A stretch of DNA of 5,382 bases from JAUVDZ01 sp964346325 (GTDB lineage Bacteria; Patescibacteriota; Gracilibacteria; UBA1369; PNNO01), in NCBI GenBank assembly GCA_964346325.1, contig CAYFUK010000058.1, positions 1-5,382 of the forward strand. Reading direction: 5' to 3'. The position numbers were made by a program, and so were the translations under genes. Shown piece by piece: positions 4,565 through 5,382 of this stretch. Each line of letters begins with the position of its first letter. Within the stretch, counting starts at the first letter, position 1. The notes below the pieces were generated by a model. The model was not told the origin of the DNA. It worked only from the letters and a program-made list of their open reading frames with translations, and did not search any database.

Positions 4565-5382
4565 ATGGATCTTTCTTTGCGAAAACTTCGCAAAAACATC
4601 GCAGCTTTTACGGTGATGGCTCTTCTCGCTAGCTTTATGATAGTGGGAACAGCTAACGCTCAAGTTGCTACCGATGTTTATGACGACGTCGACGGTACCG
4701 AATGGTACGCTGCCGACGTTCAATGGGGACTCGATAACGGGATCCTCGACGACTCACAAGCTTACTTCCGTGCGGGAGACAACGCTACGAGAGCAGAATT
4801 CTTTAAGATGACTGCTGCCGGAGCCGGTATCCCCGAAGCTGCTTGTGATGAAACCCTATTCCCTGACCTAAGTGCAGATCACTGGGGATGCGGATGGGTA
4901 ACTGCAATGGCTGAAGCCGGAATCGTTTCCGGTGACGGAGCTAATGCGGAAAATCCGGGATATGTTCGTCCTAACGACAACGTTAAACGTGCTGAATCAG
5001 CCAAAGTTGTCGTTGAAGCTTACGGACTAACCGGTGCTTCAATGGGCGCTGATGTATTCGGCGATGTACCATCTGACGCTTGGTTCAATGAATATGCAGG
5101 TACTGCATATGATAATTGTGTATTCCAGGGTGTTGGAGACACAGCTAACTTCGAAGGCGCACGAAACATCGTTCGTGCTGAAGCTATCGCTGTTGTAAAC
5201 AGAGGTGCTAACCCAACCGACACTTGTCATGATGAAGTGGTTGCTACCGGAGCATTAACTGTTTCAGTTGACGGTTCAACACCGGACAGCTCACTTATTC
5301 CAATGAACGCTAGCGGTGTAAGCTACGTTGTATGGGGATTGGAAGCTTCAAACGATGAAGATATCTTAGTTGAAGGGCTTAC
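4565..5382 (+). CDS. Secreted S-layer protein with three SLH domains (incomplete at the window end)
   Basis: A Sec-exported cell-surface protein, probably the S-layer or a major envelope protein. The 272 visible residues are open to the window edge with no stop. The signal peptide has a basic start (R6, K7, R9, K10), a hydrophobic core (12-28) and TANA/Q cleavage after A32. Three SLH repeats follow, at about 37-91, 97-156 and 163-214. Each begins with a VYDDV, LFPDL or VFGDV motif and ends in an R-A-E motif (ATRAE 74-78, VKRAE 140-144, IVRAE 202-206). The arginine of this motif is a polymer-contact residue in known SLH domains. Cysteines at 94, 109, 185 and 221 could form two disulfides. From about 225 a Thr/Ser-rich, probably Ig-like beta domain begins. 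ATG 4565 gives an ideal signal peptide, though it lacks a Shine-Dalgarno sequence (AGAAAGCC precedes). Spot counts give 45-58% GC per 60 bases, against 32% in one line of the 312-aa gene. Confidence 0.92.
   Translation, partial: MDLSLRKLRKNIAAFTVMALLASFMIVGTANAQVATDVYDDVDGTEWYAADVQWGLDNGILDDSQAYFRAGDNATRAEFFKMTAAGAGIPEAACDETLFPDLSADHWGCGWVTAMAEAGIVSGDGANAENPGYVRPNDNVKRAESAKVVVEAYGLTGASMGADVFGDVPSDAWFNEYAGTAYDNCVFQGVGDTANFEGARNIVRAEAIAVVNRGANPTDTCHDEVVATGALTVSVDGSTPDSSLIPMNASGVSYVVWGLEASNDEDILVEGL

Noticed and set aside
4514..5230. Minus-strand open frames of 63-74 residues opposite the S-layer gene
   Set aside because: They lie opposite a well-supported coding region with a signal peptide and SLH repeats. 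They have no recognisable content of their own.
5..5382. Alternative genetic code with UGA as glycine, as in some Gracilibacteria
   Set aside because: All genes read through with the standard code. Glycine in DnaJ and the SLH protein uses GGN codons, and no conserved position falls on an in-frame TGA. None of the four visible stops is TGA, so the window cannot prove that TGA is a stop.

Overview
The window looks like a piece of bacterial chromosome from an uncultivated lineage, most plausibly a Patescibacteria/CPR member of the Peregrinibacteria/Gracilibacteria kind. This placement is an inference. It rests on a Sec-exported protein with three S-layer homology (SLH) repeats carrying paired cysteines, on isolated single tRNA genes, on a dnaJ that is not next to grpE or dnaK, and on the absence of a Shine-Dalgarno sequence before any of the five starts. 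The standard genetic code fits: no gene needs UGA to be read as an amino acid, and the four visible stops are TAA or TAG.

Minus-strand block, about 5-3894, in transcription order. dnaJ (start moved to 3894) is followed by a five-helix membrane protein of unknown function (2109-2684) with its own likely promoter. Next come a strong promoter and tRNA-Lys(TTT) (1985-2060). Only 12 nt beyond the tRNA CCA end starts a compact cytosine-deaminase-like amidohydrolase (998-1972), followed 54 nt later by an unrecognised 312-residue protein built of two related beta-rich units plus a helical tail (5-943). The last three genes look like one tRNA-headed transcription unit.

Plus-strand block, 3940-5382. 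tRNA-Glu(CTC) (3993-4067) diverges from dnaJ, and the two predicted promoters overlap. About 500 bases without a protein gene follow (4068-4564). They hold a good promoter near 4321-4349 with a small palindrome in its spacer, then a leader of roughly 210 nt with possible alternative stem-loops. This leads into the SLH protein gene (4565 to the window end, incomplete), whose coding sequence is visibly richer in GC than the rest.

The functional themes are protein folding (DnaJ), translation (two tRNAs), a metal-dependent hydrolase of uncertain substrate, and the cell-surface layer. I see no mobile element, CRISPR array or defence system. The points most worth a second look are the tRNA-Lys/amidohydrolase junction, the altered active site and compact form of that hydrolase, the duplicated architecture of the 312-residue protein, and the structured leader of the S-layer gene.
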